The position numbers and the translations under genes are program-made. A stretch of DNA of 64,000 nucleotides from CAIVVT01 sp963823095 (GTDB lineage Bacteria; Acidobacteriota; Terriglobia; Bryobacterales; Bryobacteraceae). Position 1 is the first letter of the stretch. The number at the start of each line of letters is the position of its first letter. The notes under the pieces were generated by a model. That model searched no databases and was not told where the DNA came from. It saw only the letters and a program-made list of their open reading frames with translations. The stretch lies in assembly GCA_963823095.1 (NCBI GenBank), contig CAWGKI010000018.1, positions 62,001 to 126,000 of the forward strand. The letters run 5' to 3'. This document shows positions 15,815 through 26,500 of the stretch, piece after piece.

Positions 15815-16851
15815 TGGACGCCGTCACCCAACTCGCCCCGACGGTCGGCGTCGTGGCCGCCTGCGATTGCCTCGGCGTGGCCCGTGCTTCCTTCTATCGG
15901 CAGCGTCCTGTCCTCGGCCCGCCCACAGTGTCGGCACCAGGGCCGGCGCTGCCCTTTGAGCGGCCGGTCTCCGCGCGCGCTCTCACTCCGGACGAACGCT
16001 CCAGCGTGCTGACGATGCTCCATGCCGAACGCTTCCAGGACCGCTCCCCAGCGGCCGTTCAGGCCACCTTGTTGGACGAAGGCCAATACCTCTGCTCGAC
16101 CCGCACCATGTATCGCATCCTCGAGCAGCAGGGCGAGTCTCGCGAGCGCCGCGATCAGCTCGTTCATCCGCCCTACCAAAGACCCGAGTTGCTGGCCACC
16201 TCGGCCAACCAGCTTTGGAGTTGGGACATCACCAAGCTGCTGGGCCCGGCCAAGTGGACCTACTTCTATCTCTACGTGATCCTCGACGTGTTCAGCCGCT
16301 ACGTGACTGGCTGGATGATCGCGCACCGCGAAGGCGCTGAACTGGCCAAACAATTCATTGAGGCGACCATTGGCAAACACCAGGTCCCCGCCGGCCAACT
16401 CACCATCCACGCTGATCGCGGCAAGGTCATGACCTCCAAGCCGGTCGCCTTTCTCATGGCCGATCTGGGCGTCACCAAGACCCACAGCCGGCCGTATGTC
16501 TCCGACGACAACCCGTATTCGGAAAGCCACTTCCGCACCCTGAAGTACCGTCCCGAATTTCCGGATCGCTTCGGCTGCATCCAAGACAGCCGCGCCTTCT
16601 GCCAACGGTTTTTCCAGTGGTACAACGACGAGCATCGTCACTCGGGCATCGCCATGCTGACCCCGGCCATGGTTCATTTCGGCGAGACCCACACCGTGCT
16701 GGCGCACCGCCAGGCGGTGCTCGATGCAGCCTACCAAGCGCATCCGGACCGCTTCGTTCGACGGCCGCCAAAACCAATGTCATTGCCTTCGGAGGTTTGG
16801 ATCAACAAACCACTTCCACCCGGCCAAAAGACAAAGGAAGAGGGTCACTAA
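15814..16851 (+). CDS. IS3-type transposase orfB, DDE integrase core (copy B)
   Basis: 345 residues with the rve/DDE core: WDITKL (first Asp), IHADRGKVM (second Asp) and NPYSESHFRTLKY (Glu). It is complete and appears functional. The cluster of five base changes against copy A (GAG, TCG, GCC, CAG, AGT codons here) gives one amino-acid difference (LLATSANQ). Overlap with orfA and the upstream A8 run indicate expression as OrfAB and possibly as a coupled separate OrfB. Confidence 0.92.
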   Translation: MDAVTQLAPTVGVVAACDCLGVARASFYRQRPVLGPPTVSAPGPALPFERPVSARALTPDERSSVLTMLHAERFQDRSPAAVQATLLDEGQYLCSTRTMYRILEQQGESRERRDQLVHPPYQRPELLATSANQLWSWDITKLLGPAKWTYFYLYVILDVFSRYVTGWMIAHREGAELAKQFIEATIGKHQVPAGQLTIHADRGKVMTSKPVAFLMADLGVTKTHSRPYVSDDNPYSESHFRTLKYRPEFPDRFGCIQDSRAFCQRFFQWYNDEHRHSGIAMLTPAMVHFGETHTVLAHRQAVLDAAYQAHPDRFVRRPPKPMSLPSEVWINKPLPPGQKTKEEGH

Positions 16852-17044
16852 ACTCCTATGCCGGGTGTCTCAAAGTTGTTGACACGCGCCGCAGCTCACG
16901 GGGACGATTGGGATAAGGTGACTTCAGACTCGGTCTGCCTCACGCCCGGCCGACTCATGAGCTACTTCTTCTGAAATGCACAGAACCGGCTGCTTACCAC
17001 CGGGGCACGAACTGAATATCCGCTCTCATTCCGCTGCCCCATTC

Positions 17045-18979
17045 CTAACGTGCTACGTTCGCTGGCGAGTGATCTCTCGTGCGCCTGTCCAGCATCTCAA
17101 GGAACTCACGAACTTCCTTAATCTTGTCGCCGCTCAGGCGCCGCGCCGTAGAGGCTTCCTCTTGGGCCTCTGGAAGGCGGCCTAGCGCAAAGAAATGCCG
17201 GGACAGTAGCAAATGGGGTTCGTACCAGCGAGGCGCTTTACTGATGGACTCCCGAAGCGTACGCTCGGTCGCCTCGTCGTAACCCCTTCGGCCGTAAAGG
17301 GTTGCCAACAGCGCAAATGCATTGTGCTGCTGCTCGCCGCACTGAGTGGCTCTCCCCGCTGATTCGAAGAGCATCGCCTCGATCTCCGCGGCTGAGCCGT
17401 GGTCCATACCTTCGTATGGAATTCGCAGCAGTTTAAGCGCAAACCAGAGGTCAAAACAGCCACCCGCAGGCTGCCAGATACGGGCAGTCTCGAAATCGGC
17501 GATCGCCTCGTGGGTTCGGTGCCTATCCAATTCAACCGCGCTTCTAGCGGCGAACCACTCCAGCGCGCCTAATTGAAGACTGAAGCAAATCGCGACAGCG
17601 CCGAAGCCGGCCAGCATCCGCGAAACGAGAGTTGTGTTTATGTTCCTAGTCTCATCCACTTCATCGGATTGCTTGACGCACTGACTTCCCACCGCCAAGC
17701 CCATGCAAAGGTAGAAGACAATCCCATCGGGGATGGTGTAAACGGAGAAGAAGTGGGAAACAACTCCAGCAATCACCATCGACGACAAGATCCGTTGTAA
17801 ACCGTCTGCCTCGCGGAACCGGGCGCCGAGTCCACGAAGAGAGAGTCCCAACAGGGCGAGCATCCCGAGGAGTGCCAAGATGCCGCGCCCCAGCAGCCAA
17901 TCCAGCAGCATGTTGTGAGGAGACTCATGGTAGTGGTCCGGGTAGCTCGCTGCAAGCCGCTCCGACCAGAAGCGTGGAAAGACCACGGAAAACGTTTCCG
18001 GTCCAGTGCCTGACGGCCAGACCGTGCCGGCCATTGCCAGAGAATCCTTCCAGACGAGCAGTCTGGTGCCGCCGGTGAGGTCGCCCGACCACTCCGTCAT
18101 GCGTTGGTGAAAGCTCGGGCTGAAGTACCATCCGCCGGCTAGGAGAACAACCACGAGCACGAGGACGAAAGTCACAGTCACGACGGCTCCCTTAAAAGAA
18201 GGGCGCAAGGCAATGACATAGGCGAAAACACCTGCAGCCAGGGCAAGCAATGCGGAGCGAGTCCCGCTGACCACAATAGCTGCCGTTAGCGTGAAACACG
18301 CAAGTCCCGCGCCCATTCGTAACGTGAGTCTACGCGAGTTCAGGGTCAGCCATCCCGCCGCAAAAGCCATCGGTACAAGAGTGCTAGACAAGTAGACGGC
18401 ATGCCCTAGTGTGGCTGGTACTCTGATGCTGCCCAGGTTGCCTGCGCTATAGCTAGCGCGGTCCAGCCACGGATCCAGACCCACAAACTGAAGTAAAGCA
18501 TAGATCGCAACGGGCACCCCGCCGAAAGCCAGGAGACAAATCCAGTGATAGGTACTGTCGAGGGATTTTGCCGCTTGGCATGAGGCGAGGAACCCGACAA
18601 TCAACAAGGCAGTCTCCGTCAAAAACCCCATTCGCCGCCAATTTGTTCCTGCCATCGATAGCCCGGGATTGGCGGAGAAGAGTGTTGAGACGATCAAAAA
18701 TCCGATCGCGATCACGAGCAGCAATACAAAGCGCCGCCCAGCGCGCGCGGCGAGTAACTGAGTCGTGCCATCGACAATGCCTCTTTGGATGAGCAATAGG
18801 AGGCCGAGTCCGCTTAACATCACAATTGCTTTGGGACTGACGTCGTAGTATACGCTTCGTTCAGGAAGAATGACGTAGAGCGTGAGCAGCAGGACCGCCG
18901 CCACGCCAGCGAACTGCGACCTACCCCAGTCTGTTGGGGTGCGAAGAAGAGTATTGTCAGGAGCGAGTTTCTTACGCAT
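17045..18979 (-). CDS. O-antigen ligase-like polytopic membrane protein with C-terminal TPR region
   Basis: 644 residues from ATG 18979. Ten or more hydrophobic segments span roughly residues 20-460. A large periplasmic loop carries SGTGPETFSVVFPRFW and ESPHNMLLDWLLGRGILAL, where the H-N pair resembles the conserved loop of the Wzy_C/WaaL family. From about 480 the protein is soluble and helical with TPR-like pairs (HNAFALLATLYGRRGYDEA, RWYEPHLLLSRHFFALGRLPEA). Members ligate or polymerise surface glycans or glycosylate exported proteins, so it may serve the secreted giant proteins or the glycosyltransferase downstream. That link is inference. Its start overlaps a small upstream frame by 8 bases. 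Confidence 0.8.
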   Translation of the reverse strand: MRKKLAPDNTLLRTPTDWGRSQFAGVAAVLLLTLYVILPERSVYYDVSPKAIVMLSGLGLLLLIQRGIVDGTTQLLAARAGRRFVLLLVIAIGFLIVSTLFSANPGLSMAGTNWRRMGFLTETALLIVGFLASCQAAKSLDSTYHWICLLAFGGVPVAIYALLQFVGLDPWLDRASYSAGNLGSIRVPATLGHAVYLSSTLVPMAFAAGWLTLNSRRLTLRMGAGLACFTLTAAIVVSGTRSALLALAAGVFAYVIALRPSFKGAVVTVTFVLVLVVVLLAGGWYFSPSFHQRMTEWSGDLTGGTRLLVWKDSLAMAGTVWPSGTGPETFSVVFPRFWSERLAASYPDHYHESPHNMLLDWLLGRGILALLGMLALLGLSLRGLGARFREADGLQRILSSMVIAGVVSHFFSVYTIPDGIVFYLCMGLAVGSQCVKQSDEVDETRNINTTLVSRMLAGFGAVAICFSLQLGALEWFAARSAVELDRHRTHEAIADFETARIWQPAGGCFDLWFALKLLRIPYEGMDHGSAAEIEAMLFESAGRATQCGEQQHNAFALLATLYGRRGYDEATERTLRESISKAPRWYEPHLLLSRHFFALGRLPEAQEEASTARRLSGDKIKEVREFLEMLDRRTRDHSPANVAR

Positions 18980-19235
18980 TGTGAGTGGAGAACTTCAGCC
19001 TTTGACAGACATCTTTCGCCATGGATTTCGGGAACACCGGGCACTCGGGCGCGAGAATGAACTCCGGAAGTTGCCCGGAGCTGGCGCGGTCTCCAATACG
19101 CCCACAATCGAGTGTAGCCAACTCGTCTGCAGGATTGAAATCCGTCGAGCGTACGAGTTCGCCGAGGGGCTTTGCCTTCGCTTTACAAGCTAACTTCCAA
19201 TAGAGCTGAAGTGGGCAAACAAGCGAGGCTGCCAC
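18972..19235 (-). CDS. Small hypothetical protein overlapping the ligase start
   Basis: 87 residues from GTG 19235 ending at 18972, so its stop lies 8 bases past the ATG (18979) of the ligase-like gene, as in translational coupling. The sequence (VCPLQLYWKLACKAKAKPLG..., ending KDVCQRLKFSTHNA) has four Cys and no recognised domain or signal peptide. Ribosome-site support is weak. It may be a real coupled leader gene or chance. Confidence 0.3.
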   Translation of the reverse strand: MAASLVCPLQLYWKLACKAKAKPLGELVRSTDFNPADELATLDCGRIGDRASSGQLPEFILAPECPVFPKSMAKDVCQRLKFSTHNA

Positions 19236-19690
19236 CTGCCGGCATGGCTTGTTGAGACTGGTACTACAGCGCCAGGAGTACTAGCTCTGCTGCGCTGGGT
19301 CGAATGCCCAGGGCCTCACGCTGTTGCCTTGGGGCCGTGAATTCCCAATGCAGTCCACAGTCGGCTAGAACGAAAACCGCTTCAGGGGTGTGAACAATCA
19401 GTTAGTCAGCAAACAATCAACCACACTCACATATGGAAACAGCGGTATCGGGCCATGGCGTGTTAGCGTAGCAGGCCCTCCGACACTGCCGAGGGAGAGA
19501 TAGTACTTTTGTGCGTAGTGACGCGCATTTTTAGAGTAAAAGCGGTGAATCTCTGGTATGCTCACACTTCCCGGGAACGAATCCTCCCGAAGGGGGTTGA
19601 TTCATCATCCCGATACGAGATGCTTCGGGGCGCGTGTCTGTCAGCGGATGCTTGCCCCATTGGAGTGAATCGAGCTTAGTTATTCAAATA
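19236..19690. other. Intergenic upstream of broken giant gene 3
   Basis: 455 bases without a convincing gene. It must hold the promoter for the gene at 19727 and perhaps the divergent one, but no hexamer pair with good spacing stands out. A TATGCT at about 19556 is a possible -10. Confidence 0.4.
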
Positions 19691-19712
19691 CGGGCCATCC
19701 ACGATTGGCCCG
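19691..19712 (+). promoter_or_regulatory. Hairpin abutting the ribosome-binding site of giant gene 3
   Basis: CGGGCCA (19691-19697) pairs with TGGCCCG (19706-19712) around an 8-base loop. The right arm runs directly into GGAGGA, the ribosome site for ATG 19727. It could tune translation or mark the 5' end of the mRNA. Confidence 0.4.
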
Positions 19713-19726
19713 GAGGATGACGAATC

Positions 19727-20275
19727 ATGCGGAGCTGTCTCGCTGCGATGTTTGGTTGGATCCCCCTGACTGTCCTTGGGATGTGCGCGCTTTCTCCCCA
19801 TGCGGGCGCCCAGGACCTCACCATCACGTCCACACACACGGGGACGTTCCTGTCAGGGCAAACCAATGCCTACTACATTCTCCGTGTTAAGAACGTAGGC
19901 TCTGCCCCAACGTCCGGCTATGTTTCGGCCACGGAGAATGCGCCGTCCGGGCTTACGGTCACCTCGATGATCGGGGATGGCTGGACATGCACTGCGAGTT
20001 CCTGCGGCCGCAGCGACGCTCTGGCTGCTGGAGCTTCTTATCCCGCAATCATGGTGGTCGCCAGCGTAGCTACCACCGCCGGATCGAGCCTGACGAATCA
20101 GGTGACCGTGTCAGGCGGCGGGGATACGAACGCAGAAAACAACACGGCCAGCGACGTCACTGCCGTCGCGGCAAACGGATATCCGCTGGCTTGGGGCTGG
20201 AATCTGTTATGGCCAAGCAACCGTGCCTCCAGGCCTTTCGAATACTGCCGCCATCTCTGGAGGGTATTTCCATAG
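19727..20275 (+). pseudogene. Giant secreted DUF11/RCC1 protein, fragment 1 of 4 (N-terminus)
   Basis: From ATG 19727 with GGAGGA upstream: a signal peptide (MRSCLAAMFGWIPLTVLGMC...GAQ) and a DUF11/CARDB-type beta domain (DLTITSTHTGTFLSGQTNAYY ending NNTASDVTAVAANGYP). The frame then enters the first RCC1 repeat (LAWGWN) and is broken by about one extra base near 20206. The expected continuation, GQATVPPGLSNTAAISGGYFHSLAL, lies in the next frame. The same module recurs intact at about 21470-21900 in fragment 3, which shows what the unbroken join looks like. A degraded third copy is at 10032. Confidence 0.75.
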
Positions 20276-21548
20276 CCTCGCGCTACAAGGCGACGGCACT
20301 GTTGTGGCCTGGGGCGCCAGTTGGGCGACGGCTGTGCCGACAGGACTGTCGGGTGTCATTGCAATATCGGCGGGCTGGTACCACAGCTTGGCTCTGAAGA
20401 GCGACGGCACGATCGTCGCGTGGGGCGACAATTCCCATGGTGAGTCGACGGTGCCCGCCGGTCTGTCGGGAGTTGTAGCCATTTCGGCAGGTGTCGAGCA
20501 CAGTCTCGTTTTGAAGAGCGACGGTACCGTTGTGGCATGGGGAAATGACGACAGCGGTCAAACGAATGTGCCTTCGGGCCTCTCGAACGTCGTGGCGATC
20601 GCCGCAGGGAATCGATACAGCCTCGCGCTTAATGGTGACGGCACGGTCGTAGCCTGGGGTGACAACACATTCGGCCAGACAACCCTGCCGGTTGGGCTCT
20701 CAAGTGTCGTAGCGATTGCTACAAGCGTATTCAATTGCCTCGCGCTGAAGAGCGACGGCACTGTCGTGGGGTGGGGCATCGGAAACGACTCGGTGGTTGA
20801 GTCGACTCTCTCGAACGTCACTGCGATAGCTGGAGGCGATACGCATAGCTTAGCACTTCGGGGTGACGGCACTATCTTTGCTTGGGGCAACGATGCTTAT
20901 GGTGAGACAACTTTGCCAGCTGGTCTCTCCGTCGTCTCAGCAATCGCGGCGAGCGGCAGGCACACGCTCGCCCTCGTTGGAACCGCTCCCACGGACGTCC
21001 CGGTTACTATCACTCTTTCTGAGCCAAATGCACCAGTGCCAGTGATTGTTGACGGCGCGTCCTACTACCAATCTGCAGCTTTGTATTGGGCGCCGGGCAG
21101 CTCTCACACGATCGGAACGATTTCGCTGGCGTCGATTGATCCCAGCACACAGTACGTCTTCACGAGTTGGAGCGACGGTGGTGCGATCACGCACTCAGTA
21201 GCTCCGACGATGCTACCGCTTACACAGCGAGCTTCAAAACCAATACCTGCTGACGACTGCCGCCAACCCACCGCTGGGAGGGACGATCACTCCGGCCTCC
21301 GGTTTCCAGGACGCTGGCACGATATTGCAGGTGCAAGCCGCGCCGAACCCCGGCTACACCTTCACCGGATTCGGCGGCGGCCTGACGGGTACGCTCAATC
21401 CGCAGAACCTGACCCTCTCGGCGGCGACGTCCGTGACGGCGAGCTTTTCCGCAATCCTCGCGGCAACGGATCTGAGCATCACTTCCAGTCACACCGGCAC
21501 GTTTCTGCGCGGGCAAAACAACGCCTTCTATTTGTTGCGCGTGAGTAA
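20223..21548 (+). pseudogene. Giant gene 3, fragment 2: first RCC1 repeat array
   Basis: The meaningful part runs from about 20206 to 21210. It holds some seven RCC1-like units of about 45 residues (SAGWYHSLALKSDGTIVAWGDN...VPAGLSGVVAI), the beta-propeller repeat also found in many bacterial exoproteins, then a linker and the start of a bacterial/InlB-like repeat (YWAPGSSHTIGTISLASIDPS). About 21210 a missing base (ATGCTACC where ATGGCTACC is expected) and about 21238 another (AAAACCAATAC) move the homology through a third frame to fragment 3. The rest of this open frame to 21548 is out-of-frame read-through. Confidence 0.7.
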
Positions 21549-23553
21549 CGCAGCCGCGGCTGCTGCAACCAGCGGGACGGTGACGGTCACGGAGAATCCG
21601 CCAGCGGGTCTGACGGTCACTTCCATGAGCGGCCAAGGCTGGAATTGCAGCGGCCTTAGCTGTACGCGTAGTGACGCCTTGGCCGGAAGCTCCGGCTACC
21701 CCTCGATCCTAGTACTCGCGACCGTGTCGGGCAGTGCGCCAACCAGCCTGACGAACCAGGCGACAGTATCGGGCGGCGGGGATACGAACGAGACCAATAA
21801 CACGGCCAGCGATGTAACTGCGGTCGCGGCAAACGGCTACCCGGTAGCGTGGGGTGACAACCGGCGCGGACAAGTGACTGTTCCGGCGGGCCTATCGAAT
21901 CTCGTCCAGATCTCAGGAGGCTATTTCCATAGCCTCGCGCTCAGAAGCGACGGAACCGTCCTAGCTTGGGGCGACAACGAGGACAGCCAGACCGCCGTTC
22001 CTTCGGGACTTTCGGGCGTCGTAGCGGTTGCAGCAGGCTGGTACCATAGCCTGGCGCTCAAGAACGATGGGACGGTCGTGGCCTGGGGTGACAACGGCAA
22101 CGGACAGGCGACCGTACCCGCAGGCTTATCGGGCGTCGTCGCGATTGCGGCGGGTGGGTTCCATAGCCTCGCATTGAAGAGCGATGGAACTGTCGTGGCG
22201 TGGGGCTACAACGGTTACGGTCAGGCAACCGTGCCAGCGGACCTGTCCGGCGCGGTAGCGATTGCTGGAAGCTATCTGCAAAGTCTGGCGCTGAAGAGCG
22301 ACGGAACGGTCGTGTCCTGGGGCATCGGTTATCCCGCTGTGCCTTCCGGCCTGTCGAACGTAGTCGCTATCGCGGCGGGCGATACGCATGACCTGGCGTT
22401 GATCAGCGACGGAACGGTCGTGGCCTGGGGCAATCAGTCGGCGCCTGCGGGACTATCGGGTGTTACAGCGATTGCCGCGGGAGGCTACCATAGCCTTGCG
22501 CTAAAGAACGACGGAACGGTCGTGGCCTGGGGCGATAACAGTTATGGACAAGCGACCGTGCCGTCAGGACTCACGGGCGCCATCGCACTCGCTGCAGGAG
22601 CATACGACAGCCTCGCTATCTCGAGCTTTGCTCCTACAACCATCCCAGTGACGATCGCAACGTCAGGGTTTAGTGGCACAGTGACCGTTGACGGTACTCC
22701 TTACGCCAACACTCCGATCGTTCTGGATTGGATGCCTGGCAGCTCCCACACCATCGGCACGACCTCGCTAGTGGCGATCGATCCCAACTCCCAGTCCGTT
22801 TTCGCGAGTTGGAGCGACGGAGGCGCGATCACCCACACGGTCGCTCCCATGGTGGCGACTACCTACACGGCGATTTTCCAGCTGCAGTACAAGCTCACGA
22901 CCTCCGCGAACCCGCCCGCGGGAGGAACGGTCGCTCCAGCATCCGGGTTCTTCAATGCCGGCGGTTTGGTTCAGATCGCCGCGGCGCCGAATCCCGGGTA
23001 CGAATTTTCCGGGTTCAGTGGCGGCCTGACCGGCACTATCACTCCGCAAAATCTGAATCTCTCGGCCCCCACGACGGTAACCGGCAGCTTTGTGCCGGCA
23101 AACACTCCAATCATCTCGGGCCTCAATCCATCTGTTGCTATCGCTGGGGGGGCGTCTTTCACGCTGACTGTCAGCGGCAGGAACTTCACCTCTGGCTCGA
23201 CCGTGACGTGGGGGAACACAGCGCTGGCAACGACGTTCGTCAATGCGAACCAGCTCAGCGCCGTTGTCCCCGCGAACCTGATCGCGACGCCGGGGACGGC
23301 GGGCATAACGGTGACCACGTCGATCGGCACTTCGATTCCGATGACTTTCGCGATCAACCAAGACGGGATCGGTTGGATCACCCAGAGTCTGCCCTACGGA
23401 GTTGTCTCGACCCCTTACTCCACACAGATCGTGGCACAGGGCAACAACGTCACCTTTTCGACGACGTCACCACTCCCATCCGGCTTCACCTTGAGTCCGA
23501 CTGGTCTTCTTAGCGGAACCACGCGGCGACCTTCAACGCCGGCATCAATGTGA
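21325..23553 (+). pseudogene. Giant gene 3, fragment 3: second DUF11-RCC1 block, bacterial repeat, IPT domain
   Basis: Homology in this frame starts at about 21241 (QYLLTTAANPPLGGTITPAS). Order: end of the first bacterial repeat (GYTFTGFGGGLTGTLNPQNLTLSAA), a second DUF11 domain (about 21460-21840), a second RCC1 array of about eight units (21840-22620), a second bacterial repeat (22630-23090), and an IPT/TIG immunoglobulin-like domain (ISGLNPSVAIAGGASFTLTVSG). It ends near 23520, where one missing G (ACGCGGCG where ACGGCGGCG is expected) shifts into fragment 4. The DUF11-RCC1-repeat block is thus an internal duplication. Confidence 0.7.
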
Positions 23554-26500
23554 TTGCAGTCAATGGCGCGGGATTCACGTCGTCTACGTGGTTTACCCTG
23601 GAAATCGACGCGGCGGGCTTCGCCGATAACCCGTTGCTGCCTACGGCGACCAGCGGCATACCTTACAGCTACACCTTCCACGCGGTTCCGGCAGGCAGCT
23701 ACACTTTTACCAGTCCCTACCTGCCACAAGGTCTAGCGTTGAGCCCAGGTGGTGTACTGACTGGAACTCCGACAAATACGAGCGACACCAACAACAGCTT
23801 CCAGGTAGCGCTGTCGAACGGAGCCACGACCTTGGCAACGCGCACCTTCTATCTGCAAATGACCACGGCAGCACCGTCGCCAATCACGACGATCTCCGGA
23901 TCGGGGCCAGGCGGCGGACTTCCGGATGGGATGCTAGGTTCTTCTTACAACGCAACGGTATATGGCGGTCAGGTTATCCAGTCAGTGAAGGTAACTTCTG
24001 GCAGTCTGCCCCTGGGGCTTGTGTTGCTCCCGAGTTTGCAGGCTAATCCCGCCTATGGCTCGCCCACGCAGTACAACCTCAGTGGCACTCCACTGCTGAC
24101 TGGCACCTACAATTTCAGGCTGCGGCTCTTGACCGTGACAGGCGCGGAGGCGCAGTCGGACTTTACGATCCACATCAGTACGCTTGGTCTGGCGTCCTCG
24201 TATTTGGGTAACTTGGTGATCGGCCAGCCGGTCAATTTCCAACTAGGCGGCATTGGGGGGAATGGGAGTTACAACTTCACGGTGCCGGGTTTCTCGGGCA
24301 ATGCGCTCCCGGCAGGGCTGTCGCTTAGCCCGGCGGGTCTGTTGAGCGGGACGCCTCGCGCGACCACCAAGTGGGGGGGGAGCACGACCATACGGGTGAG
24401 CAGCGGCGGAGCGCAGATGGACTTGAGCATCGGGTGGTCCGTCGCGCCACCGGCAGTTGGTGGTGTGACGCCGCAGGTCATCGGCGGCTACAGCTACAGT
24501 TACGGCAATTCCAATTCCCCGGATGGCGTGGTTGGTCACAAATACACTTATTACGCTTACGTTTGGAGCTACCAGGGAGCGGTGACTTGGACATTGGTTT
24601 CGGGTACGCTCCCGCCAGGTATGAACCTCTACACAAGCCAGGAGGATCTGGGCAAGTACACGGGATGGTCTTCGCCAGGGATGGCGGCGATTGAGGGCGT
24701 GCCGACGGCTGCGGGCGACTACGAGGTGCAGCTAATGGTTCAGGATAGCGGTGGTGGCGTCGGTTACTTCGACACGGTGCTGCACATTTCCCCGCTGAAT
24801 CCGGCGCCGGTCAACTTCGCCTACGAGGCCCTGCTGAGCATTCCGCCAGCGGTGGTTGGATCGCCGTATTCTTTCTCGCTCGGCGCGCAAGATGCGGCTG
24901 GCGCGTTGACGTTCGCGTTGCTGCCGGGATTGCCCTTGCCCCCGGGCCTTTCGTTGAGTTCGGCGGGGGTGCTTTCGGGGACTGCGATCGGGCCGGGGAG
25001 CTTCTATTTCAATGTCGAGATCGTCGACGCCTCAGGACAGACACTAAACACGCAGCAGAGTCTGGATGTCTATCCGTCGGGCCGCACATCGACACCAACG
25101 AGTGTGGGCGTCTATGCCGACACATTGCTGGTGAATCTTCCGTTGAGCATCGACCTGAACCAGACGCTTTATCCGGGGCGAGGCACAGCGCCCTACGTTT
25201 GGGCGGTTCAGGCGGGTTCGGCTCTTCCGGAAAGCATCACCATCGGCACGAACGCCGATGGCGCCCCTGCCCTGGTGGGAACACCAACCCAGACCGGAAA
25301 CTTCAGTCCGACGTTAGTGGTGACTGATGCGCGGGGCCAGTCCTCACAGGTTTGGAGCAGTTTTCAGATCGATACTGTGGCGATCACGGCTCCGGCGGCG
25401 CGGCGGTTACCGCCCGCGGGCCAAGGGACGCCGTACTCACCAATACCGTTCATGGCGTCCGGTTTCGGCGCGGGATTACGCTACAGCTTCAACCCGTGGT
25501 CGGACACCCCGGTTGGGATGGCACTATCGACCGATGGCGTGCTGAGCGGAACGCCCCTACAGTGGGGGGACTTCCAGATCATTGTTGACGCCAGTGACGC
25601 GAGCGGCCTATCGGCATCGAAGACTTATACGCTTCAGATCTTGGCGCCGGGCGTGCCTTTGCCACCTACGATCACGAGCCTGAGTCCCAACTGGGCGATG
25701 GTGGGCGGAGCTGCGTTTACGCTGACAGTGAACGGCTCCAATTTTGTATCGGGCGCGGCAGTGCAATGGAATGGCTCCGCCTTGTCTACTACGTTCATCA
25801 GTGCTACGCAGTTGACGGCGAGCGTGCCGGCCTCCCTGATCGCGGCGGTCGGGACGGCGAGCGTGACGGCGGTAAACCCCGGCGGAGCGACCTCAACCGC
25901 CGCGTCATTCAACATTGGCTCGGCGTCCCCGCCAACGATATCGAGCCTGAGTCCGAATTCGGCGGCCGCTGGCGGGGCTGCACTCACACTGACAGTCAAC
26001 GGCACAGGCTTCACCACGGAATCCGTCGTGGATTGGAATGGGACGGGCTTAACGACGACCTACGTGAGTTCGACGCAGTTGACCGCGGCTGTGCCAGCGA
26101 GCTTAACTGCCACTGCCGGGAGCGCGGACATAACCGTGGTGAATCCTGGCGGCCTGACCAGTTCTCCGCCTTTCACGTTCACGGTGAGTGCGGCTTTGCG
26201 CTTCATTCCCATCACGCCCTGCCGGGTGACCGATACGCGCAAGCCGGACGGGCCGTTTGGCGGACCGGCGATCGCGGCCGGGACGAGCCGGGACTTTGCC
26301 ATCCCGAACAGCACGTGCACCATCCCTGCGACGGCGCAGGCCTATTCGCTGAACGTGACGGTGGTGCCTCCCAAACCGCTGGGGTACTTGACGATCTGGC
26401 CCACGGGGCAGGCGCGGCCGGTGGCTTCGACGCTGAATTCGCTGGACGGCCGGATCAAGGCCAACGCGGCCATCGTGCCGGCGGGCAATGGCGGAGCCGT

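Larger units (their letters stand above)
15231..16884 (+). mobile_element. IS3-type insertion sequence, copy B (inverted relative to copy A)
   Basis: 1,654 bp, the same length as copy A, with inverted repeats at 15231-15249 and 16866-16884. The only differences I found from copy A are five substitutions within about 33 bases near 16188-16225. Together with copy A it brackets 12.8 kb, as in a composite transposon, but no outer target duplication can be recognised because the flanking bases are themselves shared between copies. Confidence 0.9.

Noticed and set aside
20223..22620. Regular ~135-base periodicity that could suggest a CRISPR or DNA repeat array
   Set aside because: The period is the RCC1 protein repeat; units differ at DNA level and there are no short identical repeats with unique spacers.
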